From the NCBI RefSeq assembly GCF_030413595.1, contig NZ_CP129238.1, forward strand, positions 248,001 through 312,000: 64,000 nucleotides of DNA, read 5' to 3'. A program made the translations under genes and the position numbers. Source of the DNA: Planococcus liqunii. Its GTDB lineage: Bacteria > Bacillota > Bacilli > Bacillales_A > Planococcaceae. Below the pieces are notes generated by a model, which saw only the letters and a program-made list of their open reading frames with translations, was not told the origin of the DNA and did not search any database. Shown here piece by piece: positions 40,600 through 48,059 of the stretch. How positions within the stretch are numbered: the first letter of the stretch is position 1; the number at the start of each line of letters is the position of its first letter.

Positions 40600-40630
40600 A
40601 AAAAAGGCTTCCGCATTTGCGGAAGCCTTG
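40600..40630 (-). terminator. intrinsic terminator of the 84-residue membrane protein gene
   Basis: AAGGCTTCCGCA/TGCGGAAGCCTT with an A-rich left flank, which is the T run on the minus strand. Confidence 0.85.
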
Positions 40631-40647
40631 GAGAGGAATTCGGTGCA

Positions 40648-40902
40648 TCAAAAAATAGAGCTCCAATTATATGCCAGAGAAAATACAGCGGCGCTTAATA
40701 AAAGCATAATGTTAAAAAGAAGGTATTTGGTACCGGACCAGCAAAACACGATAATGGCTAGTCCAATAGCAGTACCTGCCAATGCGAACCATGGGAAAGG
40801 AGAGTTGTGCAAAAAAAGAAAATAGGCAAAATCCGTAATTAGAAAAATAGCCAACAGCATTTGGTTAATCAATCTCAATTCCTCGTTATGATATTCTGTC
40901 AT
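40648..40902 (-). CDS. small membrane protein, 84 residues
   Basis: Not recognised. A short charged N-terminus (MTEYHNEELRL) precedes three hydrophobic segments: about residues 14-29, 33-50 and 55-77. ATG 40902 gives this N-terminus and has the weak ribosome site AAGCGGGTG; the frame extends to 40992 without support. It is divergent from tatA copy 2, and its promoter region overlaps the shared 19-bp element. A terminator closes it as a one-gene unit. Its place inside the Tat/GMC island may be accidental. Confidence 0.65.
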   Translation of the reverse strand: MTEYHNEELRLINQMLLAIFLITDFAYFLFLHNSPFPWFALAGTAIGLAIIVFCWSGTKYLLFNIMLLLSAAVFSLAYNWSSIF

Positions 40903-40934
40903 TTTATTCACCCGCTTTCTTTTAAAAAGTAATG

Positions 40935-40953
40935 GATAACCATAAGTATATGA
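40935..40953. promoter_or_regulatory. 19-bp shared element, copy upstream of tatA copy 2
   Basis: GATAACCATAAGTATATGA, 17/19 identical to 40561-40579. It ends next to the -35 region of the tatA-2 promoter, a usual place for an activator or repressor site. Confidence 0.5.
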
Positions 40954-40981
40954 TTTACAAATCGTCAATGAAGAGTATAAT
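40954..40981 (+). promoter_or_regulatory. promoter of tatA copy 2
   Basis: TTTACA, 16 bp, TATAAT. The surrounding sequence (ATATGATTTACAAAT, then GTATAATAAC) is repeated almost exactly at the tatC promoter. The leader would be about 145 nt. Confidence 0.6.
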
Positions 40982-41133
40982 AACATTTGCAATCAAACGT
41001 CAATCGCTAGTTTTCATTTATCCAACTTTAGAATTGTCTTCTTTTACGGTTGCAGATTTTAAAGCCATGCCATTAAAACGGCAAAATATTATAGGTGAAA
41101 AGCAAGAAAATTTTTAAGGAGGAGGCGAACAGA

Positions 41134-41355
41134 ATGCCGAATATTGGCGTGCCAGGACTGATCCTGATTCTTATTATTGCGCTGCTTATTTTTGGGCCAG
41201 CCAAGTTGCCGCAACTCGGAAGAGCCGTAGGGCAGACGCTGCGCGAGTTCAAGAGCTCAACCAGAGAGTTGATGGATGAAACAGCGGAAGAAGCCGAAAC
41301 AAAAGAGCGCGTGGATAATAAAATCGTGGTTGTTCATGAGAAAGAGTTGAAGTAG
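41134..41355 (+). CDS. tatA: twin-arginine translocase subunit TatA (copy 2)
   Basis: A 73-residue TatA with membrane helix [22 protein letters not shown], hinge, amphipathic helix [20 protein letters not shown] and a charged tail slightly longer than in copies 1 and 3. It is close in sequence to copy 3 (the first 35 residues differ at two places). AAGGAGGAGG precedes ATG 41134. It has its own promoter, and is followed by a weak hairpin and then the tatC promoter, so it is probably transcribed alone or with read-through into tatC. Confidence 0.93.
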   Translation: MPNIGVPGLILILIIALLIFGPAKLPQLGRAVGQTLREFKSSTRELMDETAEEAETKERVDNKIVVVHEKELK

Positions 41356-41385
41356 GGATGCAGGAAATCTGTATTTCAATAAAGA

Positions 41386-41416
41386 AGGCGCCGTTTGAAC
41401 GAGTTGAACGGTGCCT
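41386..41416 (+). terminator. weak terminator after tatA copy 2
   Basis: AGGCGCCGTT..AACGGTGCCT stem with a poor T tail (CTTGCTGTT). Read-through is likely. Confidence 0.45.
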
Positions 41417-41557
41417 CTTGCTGTTGAAAAGCGCTTCTAATTGCGAAGCATAAGCGGGAATCTTCAAGCTGTTTTTTTAAGAAGTAAGGACGTTGGGATG
41501 TTTTGTCATTTTGTTCACACCTGACTTTGTTAATTCGCTGAAATACGGGCTATATGA

Positions 41558-41585
41558 TTTACAAATAAGCTGTGTAGCGTATAAT
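41558..41585 (+). promoter_or_regulatory. promoter of tatC
   Basis: TTTACA, 16 bp, TATAAT, in the same context (TATATGATTTACAAAT and GTATAATAAC) as the tatA-2 promoter, so the two look like duplicates. Confidence 0.6.
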
Positions 41586-41724
41586 AACTAGTGAATTGAA
41601 GCGCGAAAGACCTTCTTTAAAGCAAGGCCAAAAAGACGATTGAATGGTTTGTTTAACGTGCAGCTGTTATGTAGTGGCCAGTGACTGAATTTTTATATTT
41701 AGCAAAAATAGGTGGTTAACAAAT

Positions 41725-42468
41725 ATGGAGCAGGAATATACCGTTGTTGAGCATTTAACCGAGTTAAGAAAACGCCTGGTCATTATCTCATTAGCCTTTG
41801 TCGTTTCTCTCGGCATTGGGTTTGCGATTGCAACGAGAATTTTAAATTTTATTAAAATGCAGCCTACCGCTGCAAATGTCGAATGGAACGTTTTCGGCTT
41901 TACGGACGGCATCATGATTTACTTTAAGTGTGCGTTGCTGTTGGCGATTTTAATCACGCTGCCGATTGCCTTGCACCAGATTTGGCTGTTCGTCAGACCT
42001 GGCTTATCACAAGCGGAAGCAAAAGGGACCGCATGGTTCATTCCGGCCTCTTTCTTTTTATTCCTGGCAGGGGTAAGTTTCAGTTATTTCATCATGTTCC
42101 CGATGATGTTGAATTTCATGTCGAACATCAACCAATCCATCGGGGCGACCGAAACGTATGGGATGAATCAGTATTTCAGCTTTTTGTTTAATCTGGTCAT
42201 ACCGGTGGGCATTGTGTTTGAGATGCCGATCGTCATTATGTTCTTGACGAAGTTGGGAATTGTAACGCCGGCATCGCTGCGGAAAATGCGGAAAGTGGCA
42301 TACTTCGGGCTTGTGGTCCTTGGGGTGCTGATCTCACCTCCGGACTTTATCTCGGATATTTTGATCATCGTACCGCTTCTCATCTTGTTTGAAGTCAGCA
42401 TCGTCATTTCGAGCTGGACGGTAAAACGCACGAACAAAAGAGTTGCAGAAATGGCGTTAAAAGAATAA
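41725..42468 (+). CDS. tatC: twin-arginine translocase subunit TatC
   Basis: A 247-residue membrane protein with six hydrophobic segments. Family motifs: [13 protein letters not shown] at the N-terminus (the signal-peptide binding face, with the conserved Glu in HLTELR), LYxxPL-equivalent region replaced by [32 protein letters not shown] near residue 91, and the C-terminal segment [20 protein letters not shown]. TatC binds the twin-arginine signal and recruits TatA. AGGTGG lies 9-10 nt before ATG 41725. tatA copy 3 follows after 28 nt in one operon. It is the only tatC in the window. Confidence 0.95.
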   Translation: MEQEYTVVEHLTELRKRLVIISLAFVVSLGIGFAIATRILNFIKMQPTAANVEWNVFGFTDGIMIYFKCALLLAILITLPIALHQIWLFVRPGLSQAEAKGTAWFIPASFFLFLAGVSFSYFIMFPMMLNFMSNINQSIGATETYGMNQYFSFLFNLVIPVGIVFEMPIVIMFLTKLGIVTPASLRKMRKVAYFGLVVLGVLISPPDFISDILIIVPLLILFEVSIVISSWTVKRTNKRVAEMALKE

Positions 42469-42496
42469 TATTACTTACGGACAGGAGGGGAACCTT

Positions 42497-42715
42497 ATGC
42501 CAAACATCGGCGTACCGGGATTAATCTTAATCCTTATCATTGCTTTGGTTATTTTTGGGCCAGCTAAATTGCCGCAATTGGGGCGTGCAGCAGGACAAAC
42601 CTTGAGAGAGTTCAAAAACTCAACAAAAGGCATCATGGATGATGTAACCGAAGAGTTTAAAGCGGACGAAGAGCCTAACAAAGAAAAACATGTAGAATTG
42701 ACTAAAAAACAATAA
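42497..42715 (+). CDS. tatA: twin-arginine translocase subunit TatA (copy 3)
   Basis: A 72-residue TatA directly downstream of tatC. Membrane helix [22 protein letters not shown], hinge, amphipathic helix [18 protein letters not shown], then an acidic/lysine-rich tail. The core is nearly the same as copy 2, and the amphipathic helix matches copy 1, so these three are recent or concerted paralogs. AGGAGGGG precedes ATG 42497. A terminator follows. Confidence 0.93.
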   Translation: MPNIGVPGLILILIIALVIFGPAKLPQLGRAAGQTLREFKNSTKGIMDDVTEEFKADEEPNKEKHVELTKKQ

Positions 42716-42723
42716 TAGATTCA

Positions 42724-42764
42724 ATGAACCGTTTCTTGCTGATGCAAGGGACGGTTATTTTTTT
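42724..42764 (+). terminator. intrinsic terminator of tatC-tatA
   Basis: AACCGT..CTTGC/GCAAG..ACGGTT stem (inner mismatches), followed by a run of T. Confidence 0.8.
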
Positions 42765-42818
42765 GTTTTTTGCACTTGCAGGTTATAATAAAAGAAAAAA
42801 TTGAAAGTTGGGGAATGG

Positions 42819-44483
42819 ATGGCATTTACGGATTTGTCGATAGCTATGGATGCAAAAATGTTGCCGATACAAGAAATCGCTGAGCGCGCGGGAATTCCGG
42901 GTGAAGCTCTTGAACAATACGGAAATTATAAAGCAAAAATTAATGTCGATTTATTGCCGCCTGCGGAAAGTCTTGGGAAAGTAGTGCTCGTCACCGCAAT
43001 CAGTCCGACGCCGGCCGGGGAAGGGAAATCAACCGTGACAGTTGGACTGGCTGATGCATTAAAGCAGCTGGAAGAATCCGTTGTTGTCGCGTTGCGCGAA
43101 CCGTCCTTAGGGCCGGTGATGGGTGTAAAAGGTGGAGCGACGGGCGGAGGCTTTGCGCAAGTGCTGCCAATGGAAGACATCAACTTACACTTTACAGGGG
43201 ATATCCATGCCATTACCTCGGCAAACAATGCCCTGGCTGCGTTTATTGACAACCACTTGCACCAAGGCAATGCGCTGAACATTGACCCCCGGCGCATCAC
43301 TTGGAAACGTGCGCTCGATATCAACGACCGGGCACTCCGTGAAGTGACGATCGGCCTAGGCGGGCCTACGCAAGGTGTTCCCCGGCAGGACGGGTTTGAT
43401 ATAACGGTCGCTTCTGAAATCATGGCCGTCTTGTGCCTGGCGACCTCATTAGAAGATTTAAAAGAGCGTTTGTCCCTGATGGTCGTTGGCTACACATACC
43501 AGAAAGAACCGGTGATGGTGCGCGACTTGGGCGTTGAAGGTGCGCTTGCGCTGTTATTGAAAGATGCTTTCAAACCGAATCTGGTGCAGACCATTGAAGG
43601 GACGCCGGCGATTATCCACGGCGGACCGTTCGCCAATATTGCCCACGGCTGCAACTCGCTTGTGGCCACCCAGACAGCCAGAAGATTGGCTGATGTTGTC
43701 GTGACGGAAGCCGGATTCGGGGCGGACTTGGGCGCTGAGAAATTTATGCACATCAAATCCCGCAAAGGCGATTTTCATCCGGATGCTGTGGTCATTGTCG
43801 CAACGGTACGGGCGCTGAAGATGCACGGCGGCGTTGCAAAAACGGAATTGGCAGAAGCAAACCATGAAGCGGTAAGACGCGGCATGGTCAATTTGGCCAA
43901 GCATGTAGACACCGTTCGCCAGTTCGGGATCGAACCGGTTGTTGCATTGAACCGCTTTATCACAGATACAGACATTGAACTTGCTGAAATTTTCAGCTGG
44001 GCCAAGGCCGAAGGTGTCCAGGTCGCGTTGACGAATGTATGGGAACAAGGCGGAAAAGGCGGCTTGGAATTGGCCAAACTGGTCCTGCAGGAACTGGAGC
44101 GGCCGAAAGACTTTATGCGCCTCTATGATGAAACCGATTCCGTGGAAGAAAAACTTCGGACAATCGTACAGAAAGTTTACGGCGGTGCGGATGTCCAATT
44201 GACAGATGCCGCACAAAAGCAATTGGCAGAATTGAAGAAGTTCGGCTGGGATGAGTTGCCGATCTGTATGGCGAAAACCCAGTATTCCTTATCGGATCAG
44301 CCGAAATTGCTTGGGCGGCCGGAAGGCTTTACAATCACTGTCCGTGAAATCATGCCGAAACTTGGAGCAGGGTTCCTAGTTTGCCTGACCGGCGACATCA
44401 TGACAATGCCCGGCTTGCCAAAGCAGCCGGCTGCCTTGAAGATGGACGTTGGAGCAGACGGCAAAGCGATTGGATTATTTTAA
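42819..44483 (+). CDS. fhs: formate--tetrahydrofolate ligase
   Basis: A 554-residue enzyme that makes 10-formyl-tetrahydrofolate from formate, ATP and tetrahydrofolate. The P-loop [20 protein letters not shown] is near residue 63, followed by [23 protein letters not shown] and the family blocks [13 protein letters not shown] and [15 protein letters not shown]. The C-terminus has [10 protein letters not shown]. The length matches Fhs (about 555). ATG 42819 has GGGGAATGG close upstream; TTG 42801 is an alternative start. A TATAAT lies at 42784. Monocistronic, with a strong terminator. Confidence 0.95.
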   Translation: MAFTDLSIAMDAKMLPIQEIAERAGIPGEALEQYGNYKAKINVDLLPPAESLGKVVLVTAISPTPAGEGKSTVTVGLADALKQLEESVVVALREPSLGPVMGVKGGATGGGFAQVLPMEDINLHFTGDIHAITSANNALAAFIDNHLHQGNALNIDPRRITWKRALDINDRALREVTIGLGGPTQGVPRQDGFDITVASEIMAVLCLATSLEDLKERLSLMVVGYTYQKEPVMVRDLGVEGALALLLKDAFKPNLVQTIEGTPAIIHGGPFANIAHGCNSLVATQTARRLADVVVTEAGFGADLGAEKFMHIKSRKGDFHPDAVVIVATVRALKMHGGVAKTELAEANHEAVRRGMVNLAKHVDTVRQFGIEPVVALNRFITDTDIELAEIFSWAKAEGVQVALTNVWEQGGKGGLELAKLVLQELERPKDFMRLYDETDSVEEKLRTIVQKVYGGADVQLTDAAQKQLAELKKFGWDELPICMAKTQYSLSDQPKLLGRPEGFTITVREIMPKLGAGFLVCLTGDIMTMPGLPKQPAALKMDVGADGKAIGLF

Positions 44484-44488
44484 AGGAG

Positions 44489-44526
44489 AAGAGCCCAAAA
44501 GCTGCTGAGCTTTTGGGCTCTTTTTG
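44489..44526 (+). terminator. intrinsic terminator after fhs
   Basis: GAGCCCAAAAGCT, GCTG, AGCTTTTGGGCTC: 13-bp perfect stem followed by TTTTTGG. Confidence 0.9.
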
Positions 44527-44541
44527 GGCCGGGCGGGCTGG

Positions 44542-44640
44542 GTTGCTCGTAAATCACGAAAGTTGCTCGTATTCGGAAGCAAGTTGCTCATAAAACCGTT
44601 GAAGTCGCTCGTATCCAACTCAGAGTCGCCCCTAAGCTAA
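44542..44640. repeat. degenerate tandem array with a 21-nt period (about 5 units)
   Basis: Units start at 44542 (20 nt), 44562, 44583, 44604 (21 nt each) and 44625 (partial), each beginning GTTGCTC or GTCGCTC followed by GTA or ATA. Its complement (TACGAGCAAC) is the unit border seen in the array at 22553-22737, so this is the same repeat family in the other orientation. Like the first, it starts just after a gene's terminator. Confidence 0.8.
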
Positions 44641-44660
44641 TAAATAAAGGAGTTGAATAA

Positions 44661-44882
44661 ATGAAACACCAAATTTCCATCATTGATTACGTAGAACAGG
44701 GAAGCTCGCTTTACATTCAACTGGAAGTACGGGATGCGGAAACCGGCAGCCAGTTCCGGGAAGAAGTCAGGTTTTTGAATGACTTGCTTTACGGAGAATT
44801 GGTGCACCCTGAAAAGTCTCCGCTGTCGGAAAGCTGCCGCACGGCGGTCACTGCGTATTTAAAAAACCACTTCAATCGCTGA
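44661..44882 (+). CDS. hypothetical protein, 73 residues
   Basis: Not recognised. A small soluble protein of mixed charge with an N-terminal beta-like stretch (HQISIIDYVEQGSSLYIQLEVRD) and a helical C-terminus (CRTAVTAYLKNHFNR). AAAGGAG lies 7-8 nt before ATG 44661. The terminator hairpin overlaps the last codons. It lies between the 21-nt array and a convergent threonine aldolase. Confidence 0.68.
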   Translation: MKHQISIIDYVEQGSSLYIQLEVRDAETGSQFREEVRFLNDLLYGELVHPEKSPLSESCRTAVTAYLKNHFNR

Positions 44883-44894
44883 AGTGGTTTTTGT
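44862..44894. terminator. bidirectional terminator overlapping a gene end
   Basis: AAACCACTTCA/TGAAGTGGTTT, 11-bp stem (44864-44874 with 44880-44890) with A and T runs on both sides; serves the 73-residue gene and the convergent aldolase. Confidence 0.85.
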
Positions 44895-44896
44895 GT

Positions 44897-45925
44897 TTAG
44901 GAATAGGTTTTTTCGACGTGGGAAAGAAACTCGTGAATATCTTCTTCGGTGGTGTCAAAAGAAGTCACCAGCCGGATTTCGTTGATGGCCGCATTCCATA
45001 AGGCAAAGGCATAAGTTTTTTGGAGCTGGCCAATCTGCTCTATTGGCAGGGAAATGAAAACGGCGTTTGATTCAACCGGCTGGGTGAGCGCGGTATCCGG
45101 AAATTTCTGCAGACCATCTGCCAGCAACTGTGCCATCCGGTTGGCATGGCGGGCATTTTCAAGCCATAAATCATCCGTCAGTAAACGCTCAAATTGAGTT
45201 GCAATAAAGCGCATTTTCGAACCCAATTGCATGCCTTGTTTGCGGATGTAGGTCAATTCCGACGCCAGTGCTTTATTGAAGCACACCACGGCTTCGCCAA
45301 GCATCAATCCATTTTTGGTGCCGCCGAACGCCAGCATATCGACGCCGGCATCCACGGTCATTTCTTTGAACGTGCAGCCAAGGTAGGCCGCTGCATTACT
45401 GAGCCGAGCGCCGTCCATATGCACGTAGAGGCCGTTCGCATGAGCAAAAGAAGTGATGGCTTTGATTTCTTCGATTGTATAAACGGTTCCAAGTTCGGTG
45501 CATTGTGAAATGGAAACAGCTTTTGGCTGGCTTCGCTGCTGGTTGCCGATATGGTGCAATTGCTCGGCAATCCCGTCGACTGTCAGCTTGCCGTCTACAG
45601 ACGGAACCGTCAGCAGTTTTCCGCCGATAAAGCCTTCGGCAGCCCCGCCTTCATCGGCATGGATGTGGGCGCCATTCGTGCAGATAATGGCCTGATGAGA
45701 GCGCACCATTGCTTTTAAGCCGGTAACATTGGCGCCGGTGCCGTTAAACACAAACAGCACTTCGCACTCTTCGCCGAAATGTTCCTTGAATTTGCGGATG
45801 GCGTCCGCTGTATAAGAGTCGGCGCCATAAGCCGGGGCATGGCCGCTGTTGGCTTCTGCTATGGCTTCGAGAATGGCTGGGTGGATTCCTGAATTATTGT
45901 CGCTTGCAAACATTTTTAAGGTCAT
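44897..45925 (-). CDS. ltaE: low-specificity threonine aldolase (beta-eliminating lyase family)
   Basis: A 342-residue PLP enzyme. The N-terminus MFASDNNSGIHPAILEAI and the PLP lysine in LAFGGTKNGLMLGE (near residue 205) are family features, as are HIHADEGGAAEG near 86 and HMDGARLSNAA near 170. It cleaves L-threonine or L-allo-threonine to glycine and acetaldehyde. Some relatives act on other beta-hydroxy amino acids. AAGGAGGCG precedes ATG 45925. Monocistronic. The stop lies close to the shared terminator. Confidence 0.9.
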   Translation of the reverse strand: MTLKMFASDNNSGIHPAILEAIAEANSGHAPAYGADSYTADAIRKFKEHFGEECEVLFVFNGTGANVTGLKAMVRSHQAIICTNGAHIHADEGGAAEGFIGGKLLTVPSVDGKLTVDGIAEQLHHIGNQQRSQPKAVSISQCTELGTVYTIEEIKAITSFAHANGLYVHMDGARLSNAAAYLGCTFKEMTVDAGVDMLAFGGTKNGLMLGEAVVCFNKALASELTYIRKQGMQLGSKMRFIATQFERLLTDDLWLENARHANRMAQLLADGLQKFPDTALTQPVESNAVFISLPIEQIGQLQKTYAFALWNAAINEIRLVTSFDTTEEDIHEFLSHVEKTYS

Positions 45926-46114
45926 TAACTTCGCCTCCTTTTTTTAGTTTAAAACAGAATGGCCGATTTCGATAGAGTGTGGATAAAGAGCGAAACTGGA
46001 ATCAACAAAATACAAGGTGACTTTTTAATTATCAGAAAAAATATTTAATTCTTGGTGTTCGGTGTTAAACTAGCGGTAAGTAGGGAAAAACTGCGGGGCA
46101 AAGGATGTGTCGAG

Positions 46115-47410
46115 ATGGAATTTCAATCCACTAAAAACGATAGGCAATCGCTCGGTCTGACGCTTTATATGGATGGTTTTGCAGCTGTGAAAGAAGTGCG
46201 CCGGCTTGTAACGGAATCTATAATTGAAGAAGTGCATTTTCTGGATATAGCCGAACAGATTGAACCCGTTTCCATTGTGGTCCGTGGATTAACTATGGTT
46301 GAACAAATTTACGATCCAGGCCTTCTGGCCAGCGGCAGGCTGCTGGAGTCGTATATTGGCGATATGGTGACCATCCGAAACCTGGAGTTGGGGGAAGAAA
46401 CACAGATGCGGCTATTGAGTGTATCTCCTGGCATTATCGGTGAACGCATCGAGACGCTGGAAATTCTAATGAATCCAGCTGGTGAATTGATCCTGCCGCC
46501 GATGCCGGAAAGCTTTAAACTGAAGCCATCGGTTAGCTGGAAAATTGCTCCGGAACTGCTGAACAGAGAAGTCCATGTCTCCTATTTGATGCAAGGCTTG
46601 GACTGGGAAGTGCACTATGTACTGGAAATTCGGGGCGAAACCTTTAGTTTGGCTGGCTGGATGAATATCCATAACCAAACAGGCGTAGACTTTCAGGATA
46701 CGCGGCTGAAGCTTGTTGCCGGCCAAATAAACCGGCAAGGCTCAAGCCAGTTATACGAAGAAGCACACATGCTGCTCGCGAAAAGCATGCCTGTACGTGA
46801 GTCTTTTGAAAAGCGCCGTTTCGCCGACAACCAGGTGTATACTTTGGGTCATCAATTGGATTTATTGGACGGGCAGTCCAAACAATTCAGCTTTTTGTCA
46901 GCTCAAGACATTGCTTTCAAAAAAGTCTACAAAGTACAAAAGGCGAGTAAGCATGCAAAGTTGGGCTTACTCATTTCCAATACCGAAGAGAACAGCCTTG
47001 GCATCCCTTTGCCTAAGGGTGTGGTGAAAGTTTATGAGCTGGACCGCGATGGAGAACTGGAATTCACAGGGGAAGATGCGATCGGCCACACACCCATCGA
47101 TGAAAAGCTGACGCTGCTAATCGGCGAAGCATTTGATGTCATTTCGGAGAGCCGTGAAATGGCACGCGAAAAACGGGGCGGCCAGGAATACGTCACCTAT
47201 CGCTATGAATTGCGGAACGGAAAACAAGAAAATATCCGAATCGATATCAGCCACGCCATCTATGAACCGCTTTGGAAAATGGAATCTTCAACCCACGATT
47301 ACGAAGTCAAAAACACGAGCGAAGTGGAATTTAGTGTTCGGGTAGCTGCAGGGAAATCAGTTGTAGTGGAGTTTACGTACAAAGTGGATAAACAAGCAAA
47401 CCTCACATAA
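46115..47410 (+). CDS. DUF4139 domain-containing protein
   Basis: A 431-residue protein without signal peptide. The C-terminal half matches the DUF4139 beta-rich domain in pattern (SYLMQGLDWEVHYVLEI, then GWMNIHNQTGVDFQDTRLKLVAG near residue 185, and the ending YEVKNTSEVEFSVRV with VVVEFTYKV). The usual N-terminal coiled-coil DUF4140 of the MuiA type is missing; residues 1-150 are a different beta-rich region. Function unknown in this family. ATG 46115 has AAAGGATG; GTG/ATG upstream at 46052 is less likely. It is a one-gene unit. Confidence 0.75.
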   Translation: MEFQSTKNDRQSLGLTLYMDGFAAVKEVRRLVTESIIEEVHFLDIAEQIEPVSIVVRGLTMVEQIYDPGLLASGRLLESYIGDMVTIRNLELGEETQMRLLSVSPGIIGERIETLEILMNPAGELILPPMPESFKLKPSVSWKIAPELLNREVHVSYLMQGLDWEVHYVLEIRGETFSLAGWMNIHNQTGVDFQDTRLKLVAGQINRQGSSQLYEEAHMLLAKSMPVRESFEKRRFADNQVYTLGHQLDLLDGQSKQFSFLSAQDIAFKKVYKVQKASKHAKLGLLISNTEENSLGIPLPKGVVKVYELDRDGELEFTGEDAIGHTPIDEKLTLLIGEAFDVISESREMAREKRGGQEYVTYRYELRNGKQENIRIDISHAIYEPLWKMESSTHDYEVKNTSEVEFSVRVAAGKSVVVEFTYKVDKQANLT

Positions 47411-47443
47411 AAATGCGGAGAAAACAGCTCCGTATTTTTTTTA
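47411..47443 (+). terminator. intrinsic terminator
   Basis: ATGCGGAG, 7-nt loop, CTCCGTAT followed by T8. Confidence 0.82.
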
Positions 47444-47507
47444 TGGCAAAATTCGAGACCTTTCTTGTAATCTTAAAGAAATCGTGTTAAATTTTTTGTG
47501 GATATAT

Positions 47508-47526
47508 TTTATCTATAATGGATAAA
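47508..47526. promoter_or_regulatory. inverted repeat over the -10 box of the Rrf2 gene
   Basis: TTTATC, TATAATG, GATAAA: 6-bp arms around a TATAAT (47514-47519), 27 bp before the regulator's ATG. A likely autoregulatory operator. Confidence 0.45.
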
Positions 47527-47552
47527 GAAAGTATATAATTGGGGTGGTAGAA

Positions 47553-48059
47553 ATGAAATTAACTAAAGGTGTGGAACAAGCAATCTGCATTATTGTTTTG
47601 CTTGCGACCCAAGAAAGCAGCGCGCCGCTCGCATCAGACGAAATTAGCAAGCGGTTGGACGTATCGCCATCTTATATGAAAAAAATTACCAGGAAGCTAG
47701 TAGTGCAAGGAATAGCGATGTCCGTGCCGGGAACCAACGGCGGCGTGTCACTCGCGAAACCTGTGGAAAAAATCACGATGCTCGATGTGATTGAAGCGAT
47801 GGAAGGGCCGATTGAAATGTATCCGGACAGCGGCCTGATCAATCGAGCTTTTCACGATGGCCAGTATGCCGAACGCGGCGAAACGATTTTACGCAAAGTT
47901 TTTGCTCAGGGCGACAACCTGCTCGTCGAGTATTTTTCAAAAGTGACGGCTGCTGATTTGCTGAAAGAAGGCTTTGGCGTGGAAAACCTCCCGACGCTCA
48001 ACTGGAACCGGGAAACCTTAAGTGATGTATTGAATAAAGAACGGGATGATGAAAAGTGA
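47553..48059 (+). CDS. Rrf2 family transcriptional regulator
   Basis: A 168-residue regulator. The winged helix is clear: VEQAICIIVLLATQ, then LASDEISKRLDVSPSYMKKITRKLVVQGI, and the wing SVPGTNGGVSLAKPVEKITMLDVIEAMEGP. The three cysteines that bind the Fe-S cluster in IscR/NsrR are absent (one Cys in all), so it is a cluster-free member like Bacillus YwnA or CymR types. GGGGTGG lies just before ATG 47553. The stop overlaps the start of the YhgE-like gene by 4 nt, so the two are coupled; it probably regulates that gene and itself. Confidence 0.9.
   Translation: MKLTKGVEQAICIIVLLATQESSAPLASDEISKRLDVSPSYMKKITRKLVVQGIAMSVPGTNGGVSLAKPVEKITMLDVIEAMEGPIEMYPDSGLINRAFHDGQYAERGETILRKVFAQGDNLLVEYFSKVTAADLLKEGFGVENLPTLNWNRETLSDVLNKERDDEK

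Larger units (their letters stand above)
41356..41724. other. 369-base intergenic region between tatA copy 2 and tatC
   Basis: It contains a weak terminator (41386-41416) and a promoter (41558-41585). The rest is AT-rich with no gene; the leader from the promoter to tatC is about 130 nt and shows no clear structure. Confidence 0.6.

Noticed and set aside
42926..44222. Long minus-strand frames inside fhs (165, 91, 222 and 100 residues)
   Set aside because: Shadows of the fhs coding frame; they lack ribosome sites and recognisable protein character.
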